Origin: Paenibacillus sp. FSL H7-0357 | GTDB lineage: Bacteria > Bacillota > Bacilli > Paenibacillales > Paenibacillaceae | Assembly (NCBI RefSeq): GCF_000758525.1 | Contig: NZ_CP009241.1 | Span: 6,696,001-6,760,000, forward strand | Direction: 5' to 3' | DNA length: 64,000 nucleotides | Part shown: in pieces, positions 1 to 8,600 of the stretch | Layout: every line of letters begins with the position of its first letter | How positions within the stretch are numbered: position 1 is the stretch's first letter | Notes under the pieces: generated by a model | Databases searched by the model: none | What the model saw: the letters and a program-made list of their open reading frames with translations, nothing else | What the model was told of the DNA's origin: nothing | Made by a program: the position numbers and the translations under genes

Positions 1-770
1 ACGTAGATTTCTTCCTCATAAATGCCGAAAGCGCCCAGCAGCCATGTGCGGATATCGCGGAGATTCGCTGCGGTTGTCGTCACCGAGGAGATGGGAATTT
101 CGTCTGCGACGCCGTTGCCGTTCGGATCTTCCTCCTTCACACGCTTCAGATAGGTATACAGCTCTTCGGTCGTTTCAGGAAGCTTGTCAATATTCAGCGC
201 CTTCAGGAAATCCCCGTTATACCACATCGGGTTGCGGTACCAGTGCTGGCTGAGCTCCACCACCGGCAAGGAATAGATATGCCCGTCCGGTGCTGTAATC
301 GACTTGCGGACATCGGGATTCTCCTCCAGCAGCGCCTTGAAGTTCGGGGCATATTCATCAATCAGATCCTCCAGGGGAATCAGGATACCCTGTTCTCCAT
401 AATTCATCTGTTCTGCAGTCGTCAGACCGGCAGCATAAAAAATATCCGGGTAATCCCCGCTCGCAAACACCAGATTCTTTTTGGTCTCAAAGCTGTCCTT
501 CGGCGCATTCTGGTATTCCAGCGTAATGCCGGTAAGCTCCTGCATCTGCTGAAGCACAGCCATATTCTCCCAGTTCTGAATCCCTACATCCGGTGCCAGC
601 ATCGTTAACGTAACGGGTTCACTTACAATCGGAAATCCTTCCTTGCTCACAGTGACTTCTGCGGTACCGCTGTTCGCTGCCCCTTCTTTCGAATTGCCGC
701 AGCCTGCCAGCAGTGTCAGGATCACAGCCGAAGACAGCAGAAGCTTCCATGGTTTACGTGTGGTCTGCAT
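1..770 (-). CDS. Extracellular sugar-binding lipoprotein, LplA-like (C-terminus beyond window)
   Basis: The reading frame starts at the ATG at 768-770 and stays open to base 1, so about 256 residues are visible and the C-terminal part lies outside. The N-terminus is a lipoprotein signal: basic residues, a hydrophobic stretch, then a LAGC lipobox with Cys near residue 24, followed by an Asn/Ser/Gly-rich linker. The mature part has the features of large family 1 solute-binding proteins (a TLEYQNAP-like segment, FASGDYPDIF, and a PNGNGVADEIP calcium-loop-like stretch). It follows two permease genes on the same strand, 38 bases after the second, in the order B-C-A typical of Lpl-type importers. 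The substrate is unknown; the neighbouring mannosidases suggest a mannose-containing oligosaccharide. Confidence 0.85.
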   Translation of the reverse strand, partial: MQTTRKPWKLLLSSAVILTLLAGCGNSKEGAANSGTAEVTVSKEGFPIVSEPVTLTMLAPDVGIQNWENMAVLQQMQELTGITLEYQNAPKDSFETKKNLVFASGDYPDIFYAAGLTTAEQMNYGEQGILIPLEDLIDEYAPNFKALLEENPDVRKSITAPDGHIYSLPVVELSQHWYRNPMWYNGDFLKALNIDKLPETTEELYTYLKRVKEEDPNGNGVADEIPISSVTTTAANLRDIRTWLLGAFGIYEEEIY

Positions 771-808
771 AGATGATTCCTCCCTTATTATCATTAGATT
801 TTATACAC

Positions 809-1720
809 TTACCCTTTGACAGAGCCAATCATGACCCCTTGGACAAAGTAACGCTGCAGGAACGGATAGACAGCCACAATGGGCAGGGTGGAGACGACAA
901 TGACTCCATATTTGATCAGCGATGCCGTTTCTGCCTTCGAATTCATGGCCATCGCCACCTCGCTGTTAATCGCGGCACCCGTGGTTTCGGCCGACATTTC
1001 CTGAAGGACAAGGATCTGACGCAGAACCATCTGCAGCGGATACTTGGCTTCATCATTCAAATAGATCAGGGACGGAAAATAACTGTTCCAGTGGCCTACA
1101 CCATAGAACAAGGCCATAACGGCTACAATCGGTGCGGATAGCGGCAAAATAATGCGGATGAACAGCTTCAGATTGGTACAGCCGTCAATGTGCGCCGCTT
1201 CCTGCAGCTCCTTAGGGATGGTCGTCTGAAAAAATGTGCGGGCCACGACAATGTTCCAGACTGAAGCGGCCACCGGCAGTATCAAAGCACCCATACTATT
1301 AATGAGGCCCAGGTTCTTGACCAGCAGATACGTCGGCACCAGTCCGCCGCTGAAGAACATCGTGAACAGAATGATGCCCATAAACAGCTGGCGTCCGACA
1401 AAATCAGATCTGCTGAGCGCATAAGAGGCCGGCAGGGTAACGGCGAGATTGAGCAGGGTGCCTGCCGCCGTGTAGATAATTGTGTTCAAATAACCATTCC
1501 ATATCTTAGGGTTCTCAAAAACAAGCCTGTAGCCGTCCAGAGTCACATTCTTCGGAAACAGCCACATGGCCCCCGAATTGACATCCTGCGGGGAGCTGAT
1601 TGAAGCGCTGAGAATATAGATCAGCGGATAAAGGACAACCACCAGTGCAAGACATAAATAAATATAGGTGCTGATCAGAAACAGCTTATCCCCCCTGGAT
1701 TCTTTCATTGCAGTAACCAT
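809..1720 (-). CDS. Carbohydrate ABC transporter permease, LplC/YtcP-like
   Basis: Inner-membrane subunit of a binding-protein-dependent importer, about 303 residues with roughly six hydrophobic helices. The EAA-type loop that contacts the ATPase is visible as QEAAHIDGCTNLKLF. The C-terminus ends in the family-typical FVQGVMIGSVKG. A longer frame begins at 1771 inside the upstream gene, but the ATG at 1720 is preferred because AGAAAGGAG lies about nine bases before it. It lies 16 bases after the upstream permease and is clearly in the same operon. No ATPase gene is present in the visible part, as is usual for this importer class, which shares a general MsmX-type ATPase (family knowledge). Confidence 0.9.
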   Translation of the reverse strand: MVTAMKESRGDKLFLISTYIYLCLALVVVLYPLIYILSASISSPQDVNSGAMWLFPKNVTLDGYRLVFENPKIWNGYLNTIIYTAAGTLLNLAVTLPASYALSRSDFVGRQLFMGIILFTMFFSGGLVPTYLLVKNLGLINSMGALILPVAASVWNIVVARTFFQTTIPKELQEAAHIDGCTNLKLFIRIILPLSAPIVAVMALFYGVGHWNSYFPSLIYLNDEAKYPLQMVLRQILVLQEMSAETTGAAINSEVAMAMNSKAETASLIKYGVIVVSTLPIVAVYPFLQRYFVQGVMIGSVKG

Positions 1721-1736
1721 AGACTTCAACTCCTTT

Positions 1737-2687
1737 CTACCAGAGGCTGTTCTCACTGGTGCGTTTGGCAATCCGGTTGACGGTAACCAGCAGAATGACG
1801 TTGACCACCGAGTTGAACAATCCGACAGCTGTTGAGAAACTGTATTGGGCGTTCACCAGGCCGGCGCGGTATACATAGGTGGAGATTACATCGGAAGCTT
1901 CCATATTGAGCGAGTTCTGCAGCAGCAGAATTTTCTCGAAGCCAAGGCCGAGAATATTACCCATATTCAAGATCAGCATGATCGTAATCGTGGGCACAAT
2001 TGTCGGCAGATTGATATGCAGCACCCGTTTGAGCCGGCTCGCTCCATCCACTATAGCCGCTTCATGCAGCTGGGGGTCTACGCCCGACAGGGCCGCAAGG
2101 TAAATAATGGTCCCCCACCCCGTGCTCTGCCAGACGCCCGAGAAGACATACACCGTCTTGAACCAGGCCGGATCGGTCAGAAACTGTGCAGGCTGAAATC
2201 CGAGGAACTCAATGACCCGCACAATCATTCCGATAGAGGGTGATAAAAAGGTAATGATCATCCCCGCCATGACAACTACAGAAATGAAATGCGGTGCATA
2301 GGTGACCGTCTGGACTGTTTTTTTGAACGGACCGTTGCGGACCTCATTGAAGGCCAGCGCCAGAATAATCGGCAGCGGAAACCCGATCGCAAGTTCATAG
2401 AAGCTGATGCTGAAGGTGTTCCAGAGCAAATCCCAGAAAAAATAGGAATTGAAGAACCGTTCGAAATGGTCAAAACCAACCCATTCACTGCCCGTGATTC
2501 CTTTGGAAGGCACGAAGTTCTTAAAAGCAATCTGGATGCCGTACATCGGACCATAATGAAAAACGAAGAAATACAGTAATGCGGGAAGCATGAACAGATA
2601 AAGCTCCCAGTTTTTCCAGATCCTTTTGCCAAGGGACTTGTTCTTCAATGAAGGACTTCCGGATACCGCAGCGTTACTCCCCTTCAT
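1737..2687 (-). CDS. Carbohydrate ABC transporter permease, LplB-like
   Basis: First gene of the minus-strand importer operon, 316 residues. After a basic cytoplasmic tail come a first helix (LYLFMLPALLYFFVFHYGP) and the motif GIQIAFKNF that is characteristic of LplB/YtcQ-associated permeases. The EAA loop reads LHEAAIVDGASRLKRV. An AGAGGAG ribosome site lies seven bases before the ATG. It pairs with the downstream permease to form the membrane channel. Expression probably starts in the 357-base divergent gap upstream, which holds a cre-like sequence, so carbon catabolite control is plausible. Confidence 0.9.
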   Translation of the reverse strand: MKGSNAAVSGSPSLKNKSLGKRIWKNWELYLFMLPALLYFFVFHYGPMYGIQIAFKNFVPSKGITGSEWVGFDHFERFFNSYFFWDLLWNTFSISFYELAIGFPLPIILALAFNEVRNGPFKKTVQTVTYAPHFISVVVMAGMIITFLSPSIGMIVRVIEFLGFQPAQFLTDPAWFKTVYVFSGVWQSTGWGTIIYLAALSGVDPQLHEAAIVDGASRLKRVLHINLPTIVPTITIMLILNMGNILGLGFEKILLLQNSLNMEASDVISTYVYRAGLVNAQYSFSTAVGLFNSVVNVILLVTVNRIAKRTSENSLW

Positions 2688-3044
2688 TCTTTCACTCCTC
2701 TCTATGTTAGTTTACGTAACATTAAGTCGTATAGCTGCTTCGCATTCTTCACAATGCAACTCTTGCTAACGCTTACAACACAAATTGTAGTGAAACTAAG
2801 CTGACATCGTAAATATGTAGGTTCTGCATTGTCATGTTAAGGGAGTGTAAAACCGCACTACTGCGGCACTTTCCGGCCTGCTCTGCTATTGTCACCTTCA
2901 TATGGCCCACCGCCTGAAATGTGTGAATTATGAACCTCCCTCCGGGCTGCAAAAGTTACATATTGTGATCACAGGACAGGTATGCAAACATTTGCTACGA
3001 ATGCCTGACTAAATGATTGACTGACGATATAGGAGGTTTCTGTT
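2688..3044. other. Divergent promoter region between sugar importer and mannosidase operon
   Basis: A gene-free 357-base gap separates the leftward importer from the rightward mannosidases. It should hold both promoters, but I could not assign clean -35/-10 pairs. It contains a cre-like 14-mer at 2764-2777 and a strong AGGAGG site directly before the GH38 gene. No open frame with a ribosome site was seen in it. Confidence 0.6.
2764..2777. promoter_or_regulatory. Candidate cre (CcpA) site
   Basis: Read on the minus strand the sequence is TGTAAGCGTTAGCA, matching the cre consensus TGWAANCGNTNWCA at 13 of 14 positions. It lies about 77 bases upstream of the LplB-like gene and 267 bases upstream of the GH38 gene. 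Catabolite repression of both operons would fit their role in glycan use. The match is by eye only. Confidence 0.5.
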
Positions 3045-5798
3045 ATGACCCGTACAACCGCCCACCTGATCTCCCACACGCATTGGGACCGGGAATGGTA
3101 CATGCCTTACGAGCGTCATCATGCTCTGCTGGCGAAGCTGATGAATGAACTGCTGGAGACCCTGGAGAAGGACGAACGCTACCGTTATTTCCACCTGGAC
3201 GGACAGACCATTATTATTGAAGACTATCTTCAGGTGCATCCTGAGAAAAGAGAAATCCTGGAGCAATTCATCCGTGAAGGACGCATTGTCATCGGACCCT
3301 GGTATGTGCTTCAGGATGAATTCCTGACGAGCTCGGAAGCCAATGTCCGCAATCTGCTGATCGGCCATCAGGATGCGGCCAAGTATGGCGTCATCTCCAA
3401 GCTGGGCTATTTTCCGGATTCCTTTGGCAATATGGGACAAGCGCCGCAGCTGCTCCGGCAGGCAGATATTGAGACTGCAGTGTTCGGACGCGGTGTGAAG
3501 CCGACTGGCTTTGACAATATGGTCGGTGAGCTGAACAGTGCAAGCTATGAATCACCTTATTCCGAAATGTTCTGGGAGTCTCCCGACGGCTCAAGCGTGC
3601 TTGGACTGCTCTTCGCGAACTGGTACAGCAACGGTAACGAGGTGCCTGTGGAGGCGCAGGAGGCCACGGCCTTCTGGGACAAAAAGCTTGCCGATGCCGG
3701 TAAATATGCCTCCACCCCGGAGCTGCTATTCATGAACGGCTGTGATCATCAGCCTGTGCAGCGCAATCTCGCCGATGCCCTGGAGACCGCCAGGGAGCTG
3801 TATCCGGATGTGGATTTCGTCCATTCCAGCTTCGAGCAGTATTTGCAGGCGCTTAAGCCCTCGCTGCCTGAAGATCTCGTGACCGTGAACGGCGAGCTGC
3901 GCAGCCAGCACACCGACGGCTGGGGCACGCTTGTGAACACCGCTTCCGCCCGCGTCTACCTGAAGCAGATGAACCAGCGGGGGCAGACCCTGCTGGAGAA
4001 GGGCGCCGAGCCTCTGGCTACACTGGCTTATCTGGTCAGCGGGAAGGCTTACCCCCATGCATTGCTAACCTACGCCTGGAAGACCCTGATGCAGAATCAT
4101 CCGCATGACAGCATCTGCGGCTGCAGCATGGATGAGGTTCACCGCGAAATGATTGGACGCTTCGAGAAGAGCAGACATGTGGGTGAAGCCATTATTGAAG
4201 AAAGCCTGAAGGCTATAACCGGAGTGATCGGTACTGCAAACACGGCTTCCTGGGGAGAATCCGCCATTCCGGCAGCCGTCTTCAATACCACAGGCTGGGA
4301 ACGCAGCGGTACGGTAAGTGTGGAGATCATTGCCGCCAAACGCTATTTCAAGGAAGGGCCGAACCCGGCGGCGATTGCCGAGGCGCTGGACCGGCTGCCG
4401 CTTGATCTGGGCAACGGCCGGCTGCTGGACAGTGAAGGGCGGAGCATTTCCTGCCGGGCGGAAGATCTGGGCACCCAGTTCGGCTATGAGCTGCCGGACG
4501 ACCAATTCCGCAAGCCTTATATGGCCCGCAAACTCCGTCTGACCTTCGAGGCCGCACAGGTACCACCGCTCGGCTACAAAACATATGCCTGGATACAGTC
4601 ACCGGATGTCCGTACCGAAGCTGCTGCCAGTCCACTAAGACTCATGGAACAGGGAATGGCCAACGACTTCCTCGCTATTGGGATCCGGGAGGACGGCTCC
4701 TATGATGTAACGGACAAGCATACCGGTAAAGTCTTTAAGGGACTCGGCGTCTATGAGAACTGCGGCGATGTGGGGAATGAGTATGTGTTCCGTCAGCCGG
4801 AGGGCGATGTACCGCTGACTACCCGTGGCCTCACGGCCCGGATCTCTCTTGCCGAGCATGAACCCTACCGCATTACCTACGAAATCGTCCATGAATGGGA
4901 AATCCCGGCTTCCGCCGATGCTGCGTTCGCGGAAGAGAAACGCAAAATGGTTCCGTTCCGGCAGCGCAAGGCAGGCCGTTCCTCGGAGAAAGTGCCGCTG
5001 CGGATCGTGACCCGGATCAGCCTTGAGGCTGCAGGGACCGGCATTCAGGTCTCTGCCAAGTTTAATAATCAGGCCATGGACCACCGGCTGCGCGTCCTCT
5101 TCCCTACTAGACTTGCCGCCTCCACCCTTCTGGCCGATTCCATATTTGAAGCGGCGAAGCGCGATATTGCTCCGGCTTCCGATTGGATTAATCCAAGCAA
5201 CGCCCAGCATCAGCAGGCTTTTGTCAGTGTGTCGGATGGCAGCGCCGGACTTATGATCGTCAACAAAGGACTGAATGAATACGAGGTCCTGCGCGACAGG
5301 AGGAATACCATTGCTGTGACCCTGCTGCGCAGTGTGTCGGAGCTGGGGGACTGGGGTGTGTTCCCTACACCGGAAGCCCAGTGCCTGGGTGAGCATACCG
5401 TAGAATTTGCGGTTCGTCCTTATGCCGGAGATGCTGCCGAGCCGGAGGCTTTTGCCTGGGCCTATCAATATCAGGCCCCATGGTTCACTGCCCAGACCGG
5501 CTGGCAGCAGGGCTCCTTGCCTGCCGAGTATCAGCCGCTGGAGTGGCAAGGCCGCACACTGGCCCTCTCCGCATTCAAAATGTCCGAAGCAAATGAGGAC
5601 GTTGTCCTGCGGTGGTATAATCTGGCGCACAGGGAGCAGGATTTTACGTTTAAGGCTCATTTTCCCGTACAGGCTGCATACGCCAGTGATATTCTGGAGC
5701 GGCGGAAACACAGGGAAGCATCCGACGAAGGAATCCTTCGCAGTTCCGTCAGCAAAGCCCAAATTGTCACCTATGCGCTGCAACCGTTACAACCCTAA
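3045..5798 (+). CDS. Alpha-mannosidase, glycoside hydrolase family 38
   Basis: A 917-residue cytoplasmic-looking enzyme with no signal peptide. The N-terminus carries the GH38 metal site HTHWDREW (His13 and Asp15 as expected zinc ligands), and GYFPDSFGN supplies the expected nucleophile Asp125. A further HDSICGCS motif near residue 355 would supply the other metal ligands. The C-terminal half fits the beta-sandwich domains of this family. It would release alpha-linked mannose from imported oligosaccharides. AGGAGG lies about eight bases before the ATG. The GH125 gene follows after 28 bases with its own ribosome site, so the two form an operon opposite the importer. Exact linkage preference (1,2, 1,3 or 1,6) cannot be read from the sequence. 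Confidence 0.93.
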   Translation: MTRTTAHLISHTHWDREWYMPYERHHALLAKLMNELLETLEKDERYRYFHLDGQTIIIEDYLQVHPEKREILEQFIREGRIVIGPWYVLQDEFLTSSEANVRNLLIGHQDAAKYGVISKLGYFPDSFGNMGQAPQLLRQADIETAVFGRGVKPTGFDNMVGELNSASYESPYSEMFWESPDGSSVLGLLFANWYSNGNEVPVEAQEATAFWDKKLADAGKYASTPELLFMNGCDHQPVQRNLADALETARELYPDVDFVHSSFEQYLQALKPSLPEDLVTVNGELRSQHTDGWGTLVNTASARVYLKQMNQRGQTLLEKGAEPLATLAYLVSGKAYPHALLTYAWKTLMQNHPHDSICGCSMDEVHREMIGRFEKSRHVGEAIIEESLKAITGVIGTANTASWGESAIPAAVFNTTGWERSGTVSVEIIAAKRYFKEGPNPAAIAEALDRLPLDLGNGRLLDSEGRSISCRAEDLGTQFGYELPDDQFRKPYMARKLRLTFEAAQVPPLGYKTYAWIQSPDVRTEAAASPLRLMEQGMANDFLAIGIREDGSYDVTDKHTGKVFKGLGVYENCGDVGNEYVFRQPEGDVPLTTRGLTARISLAEHEPYRITYEIVHEWEIPASADAAFAEEKRKMVPFRQRKAGRSSEKVPLRIVTRISLEAAGTGIQVSAKFNNQAMDHRLRVLFPTRLAASTLLADSIFEAAKRDIAPASDWINPSNAQHQQAFVSVSDGSAGLMIVNKGLNEYEVLRDRRNTIAVTLLRSVSELGDWGVFPTPEAQCLGEHTVEFAVRPYAGDAAEPEAFAWAYQYQAPWFTAQTGWQQGSLPAEYQPLEWQGRTLALSAFKMSEANEDVVLRWYNLAHREQDFTFKAHFPVQAAYASDILERRKHREASDEGILRSSVSKAQIVTYALQPLQP

Positions 5799-5826
5799 TA
5801 TCAACCATACCAGGAGGAGTTAGACT

Positions 5827-7107
5827 ATGAACCTGCCAGCTTCCATTACCCAGTATCTGAATGAAGCCGACGAACGGCTCGCTCACCATCCGAAATTGCA
5901 AAAACTGTTCCGTAACTGTTTTCCGAATACGCTCGAGACTACAACCAGACTGCTTGATGACGGCACTACCTTCGTATTCACGGGGGATATTCCGGCCATG
6001 TGGCTGCGTGATTCCACTGAACAGGTGCGCCATTATATTCCTTTTGCCAAAAATGATCCTGAGCTTCAGCGGACTCTCCGCGGCCTGATTGCCCGGCAGA
6101 TGTTCTATGTCAATATCGATCCGTATACCAATGCCTTCAACGAAACAGCAAGCGACAAGCATTACCGGGACACCGACGACTGCAATCTGAATCCGTGGAT
6201 GTGGGAGCGTAAATACGAGCTGGACTCCCTCTGCTTCGTCGTACAACTGGCTTACATGTACTGGAAGGAAGCGGAGCAGACCGACATCTTCGATACCGCC
6301 TGCTACCAGGCGCTGACCTCCATCGTGAACGTTATAGAAACGGAGCAGTATCACGGGGAAAAATCGCCGTACCATTTCATCCGGCAGACGCTTCAGGATA
6401 CGGAGACTTTGTACAACAACGGACGCGGCATGCCCGTCAATTACACCGGCATGAGCTGGTCCGGCTTCCGTCCAAGCGATGACAGCTGCGAATTCGGCTA
6501 CAATATTCCCTCAAATATGTTCGCCGTGGTGATTCTGGGGTATATCCGCGAGATCGCAAGCGAGGTGTACAAGGACGAAAGACTGGCGGCCCGGGCTGCA
6601 AAGCTGCGCAAGGAAATTGACTTCGGCATCCGTACCTACGGAATTGTAAACCACCCGAAATACGGCAGAATCTACGCCTATGAAACAGACGGCTACGGCA
6701 ATTATTCCCTGATGGATGATGCCGGCACGCCGGGACTGATGTCCATTCCTTATATTGGTTATGTGGGTGTGGAGGATGAAATTTATCAGAACACCCGCCG
6801 GTTTGCGCTCAGCTTCGACAACCCTTTCTATTTCGAAGGTAAACATGCCAAAGGGATCGGCAGTCCGCATACGCCGGGAGGTTATGTTTGGCATATGGCG
6901 CTGTCCATGCAGGCGCTGACGGCAGACAATGATAAGGAGATCAAAGAACTGATTGATATGCTTATACGGACCGATGCGGATACCGGATATATGCACGAAG
7001 GCTTCCACCCTGACGATCCCGCCGATTTCTCGCGCGAGTGGTTCGCCTGGTCCAACAGCCTGTTCGCCACCCTGATCAGCAAAGCGATGGACAAAGGACT
7101 GGTCTAG
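5827..7107 (+). CDS. Exo-alpha-1,6-mannosidase, glycoside hydrolase family 125
   Basis: A 426-residue protein of the metal-independent alpha-mannosidase family (formerly DUF1237). Visible family motifs are GDIPAMWLRDS near residue 53, NPWMWERKYELDS near 122, GFRPSDDSCEFGYNIPSN near 213 and MHEGF near 389. By comparison with the characterised streptococcal enzyme, the acid and base are expected at an Asp in the RPSDDS motif (218-219) and at Glu391. The family acts by inversion and removes alpha-1,6-linked mannose. CAGGAGGAG sits nine bases before the ATG. Together with the GH38 gene it can trim branched alpha-mannosides such as N-glycan or yeast mannan fragments. A strong terminator follows. 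Confidence 0.93.
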   Translation: MNLPASITQYLNEADERLAHHPKLQKLFRNCFPNTLETTTRLLDDGTTFVFTGDIPAMWLRDSTEQVRHYIPFAKNDPELQRTLRGLIARQMFYVNIDPYTNAFNETASDKHYRDTDDCNLNPWMWERKYELDSLCFVVQLAYMYWKEAEQTDIFDTACYQALTSIVNVIETEQYHGEKSPYHFIRQTLQDTETLYNNGRGMPVNYTGMSWSGFRPSDDSCEFGYNIPSNMFAVVILGYIREIASEVYKDERLAARAAKLRKEIDFGIRTYGIVNHPKYGRIYAYETDGYGNYSLMDDAGTPGLMSIPYIGYVGVEDEIYQNTRRFALSFDNPFYFEGKHAKGIGSPHTPGGYVWHMALSMQALTADNDKEIKELIDMLIRTDADTGYMHEGFHPDDPADFSREWFAWSNSLFATLISKAMDKGLV

Positions 7108-7205
7108 TCTGAGCTGCACCAGTCGTACCTTCCTTCAATGGATATTGCAGCGGAAAACACAACCCTAGTTAATGATGTGAATTATAGAATCGAGTCCTGC
7201 CTTTA

Positions 7206-7258
7206 GAAAAAAACCGGCTGCGCCGTCCTTTATACAAGGGTGGCGCAGCCGGTTTTTT
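7206..7258. terminator. Bidirectional intrinsic terminator
   Basis: The arms AAAAAACCGGCTGCGCC and GGCGCAGCCGGTTTTTT form a long stem with A-run and T-run on opposite sides. It can therefore end both the rightward mannosidase operon and the leftward deoC gene. Confidence 0.9.
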
Positions 7259-7287
7259 GTAGCTGGAGTAGCTGGACTGCATGAACT

Positions 7288-7965
7288 TTAATAGCTGCTT
7301 TGGCTCTGTTCGCCTTTGGCAATAGCCACGCCGCCACTGGTACCGATTCTTGTCGCTCCGGCTCCAACCATAACAAGGGCATCCTCTGCGCTGCGCACAC
7401 CGCCGGATGCTTTGACGCCGATGTCCGGACCGACTGCCGCACGCATCAGTGCGATATCTTCCTTGGTGGCTCCTCCGGTGGAAAATCCGGTCGAAGTCTT
7501 CACATAATCTGCTCCCGCTTCAACAGCAAGCTTGCAGGCACGGACCTTCTCCTCATCGCTCAGCAGGCAAGCCTCGATAATGACTTTGGTTAATGCTTTG
7601 CCGCGGGCTGCATCAACAACAGCAGAGATATCACGCTTCATCAATTCATCATTGCCATCCTTCAAAGCGCCGATGTTGATCACCATATCGACTTCACCTG
7701 CGCCTTTTGCTATTGCATCGGTTGTTTCAAAGGCCTTTGTTTCCGGCGTTGAAGAGCCTAACGGGAAGCCGATAACCGTGCATACTTTTACCTCAGGTGT
7801 ATCTTTCAAGACTTCATGGGCAACAGATACCCATGCTGGATTTACGCAGACTGAGGCGAACTTATAGGCTTTGGCCTCTTCCGCCAACTTGATGATATCT
7901 TCTTTCCGTGCATCCGCCTTCAGCAGCGTATGATCAATGATCCCGGATAGTGTAATTTCACTCAT
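7288..7965 (-). CDS. deoC: Deoxyribose-phosphate aldolase
   Basis: A 225-residue class I aldolase that splits 2-deoxyribose 5-phosphate into glyceraldehyde 3-phosphate and acetaldehyde in deoxynucleoside breakdown. The Schiff-base lysine is in [15 protein letters not shown] (Lys156), the second active-site lysine in GVKASGGVR (Lys185), and the catalytic Asp in EVDMVIN (Asp93). A longer frame begins at 7998, but the ATG at 7965 has GGAGG nine bases upstream and gives the usual family length. It stands alone here, without the deoxynucleoside kinase or phosphorylase genes often found beside it. Confidence 0.95.
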   Translation of the reverse strand: MSEITLSGIIDHTLLKADARKEDIIKLAEEAKAYKFASVCVNPAWVSVAHEVLKDTPEVKVCTVIGFPLGSSTPETKAFETTDAIAKGAGEVDMVINIGALKDGNDELMKRDISAVVDAARGKALTKVIIEACLLSDEEKVRACKLAVEAGADYVKTSTGFSTGGATKEDIALMRAAVGPDIGVKASGGVRSAEDALVMVGAGATRIGTSGGVAIAKGEQSQSSY

Positions 7966-8249
7966 TATTAATTCCTCCATAGCAGTAGATATTCTCATAC
8001 CCTGTAATCATACCAATAGAAGAACGCTTTGGAAAGGCGAGGGAGAACGATCTGCACCTTTCAATATGCTTCTATGTACCTCTCCGCGGAATGGATTAAC
8101 CTCTATTTTATAAATATAAAAAAATAAAAAGTTTAATTATGCTAAATAAACCTTTTCAAAACAACGATAATAATTATATGGAATTATTGGTTTCCATATT
8201 TTTCTGGATTGATTTCACAACTATTTTGTAGAAGGAGATGTTTGGACAG
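7966..8249. other. AT-rich intergenic region
   Basis: A 284-base gap that is far richer in A and T than its surroundings, especially 8100-8220. It should hold the promoters of deoC (leftward) and of the STAS-KAS III pair (rightward). No convincing -35/-10 pair or gene was identified. Confidence 0.4.
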
Positions 8250-8591
8250 ATGGGTAGTTTTAAATTCGCAACGAACACCAAAGAGCACAAACTAGATGTA
8301 CAAGTCGAAGGAACCATGTCAGAGGAGGACGCAGGACGGTTTATTCAGGAATATAATCAAACCGTAAGCAAGTTTGACCCTACTGAATATGAGATTGTCC
8401 TGGACTGCACTACGCTGAATGTTTCTTCTCCGGATGTGCTGCCTATGCTGGAGCAATGCTATATTCTGTACCAACAATCCGGGTTCAAAAAAGTAGTCTT
8501 CACGATCGCCAAAAGTCCGGTGCTGAAAATGCAGCTTAGCCGGGTGGCTCGCTCCACAAAACTGGCAAACTATGAAATTATCGAAGTGTAG
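8250..8591 (+). CDS. Small STAS-like protein of unknown function
   Basis: A 113-residue soluble protein. Its pattern resembles the STAS/SpoIIAA fold: an early strand and turn (VQVEGTMSEEDA), a strand EIVLDCTTLNV followed by a helix, then KKVVFTIAKSPVLKMQLSR and a closing strand. The position where anti-anti-sigma factors carry the phosphorylated Ser reads NVSSPD, so regulation by phosphorylation is only a guess. The ATG at 8238 touches the GAAGGAG site directly, so the ATG at 8250, twelve bases downstream of it, is preferred. The KAS III-like gene begins nine bases after this stop, and its ribosome site overlaps the stop codon, indicating translational coupling. Confidence 0.7.
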   Translation: MGSFKFATNTKEHKLDVQVEGTMSEEDAGRFIQEYNQTVSKFDPTEYEIVLDCTTLNVSSPDVLPMLEQCYILYQQSGFKKVVFTIAKSPVLKMQLSRVARSTKLANYEIIEV

Positions 8592-8600
8592 GTGAACCTG

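Noticed and set aside
4635..5783. A 382-codon minus-strand open frame inside the GH38 gene
   Set aside because: It is the antisense shadow of a well-supported glycoside hydrolase, has no ribosome site and no recognisable motif.
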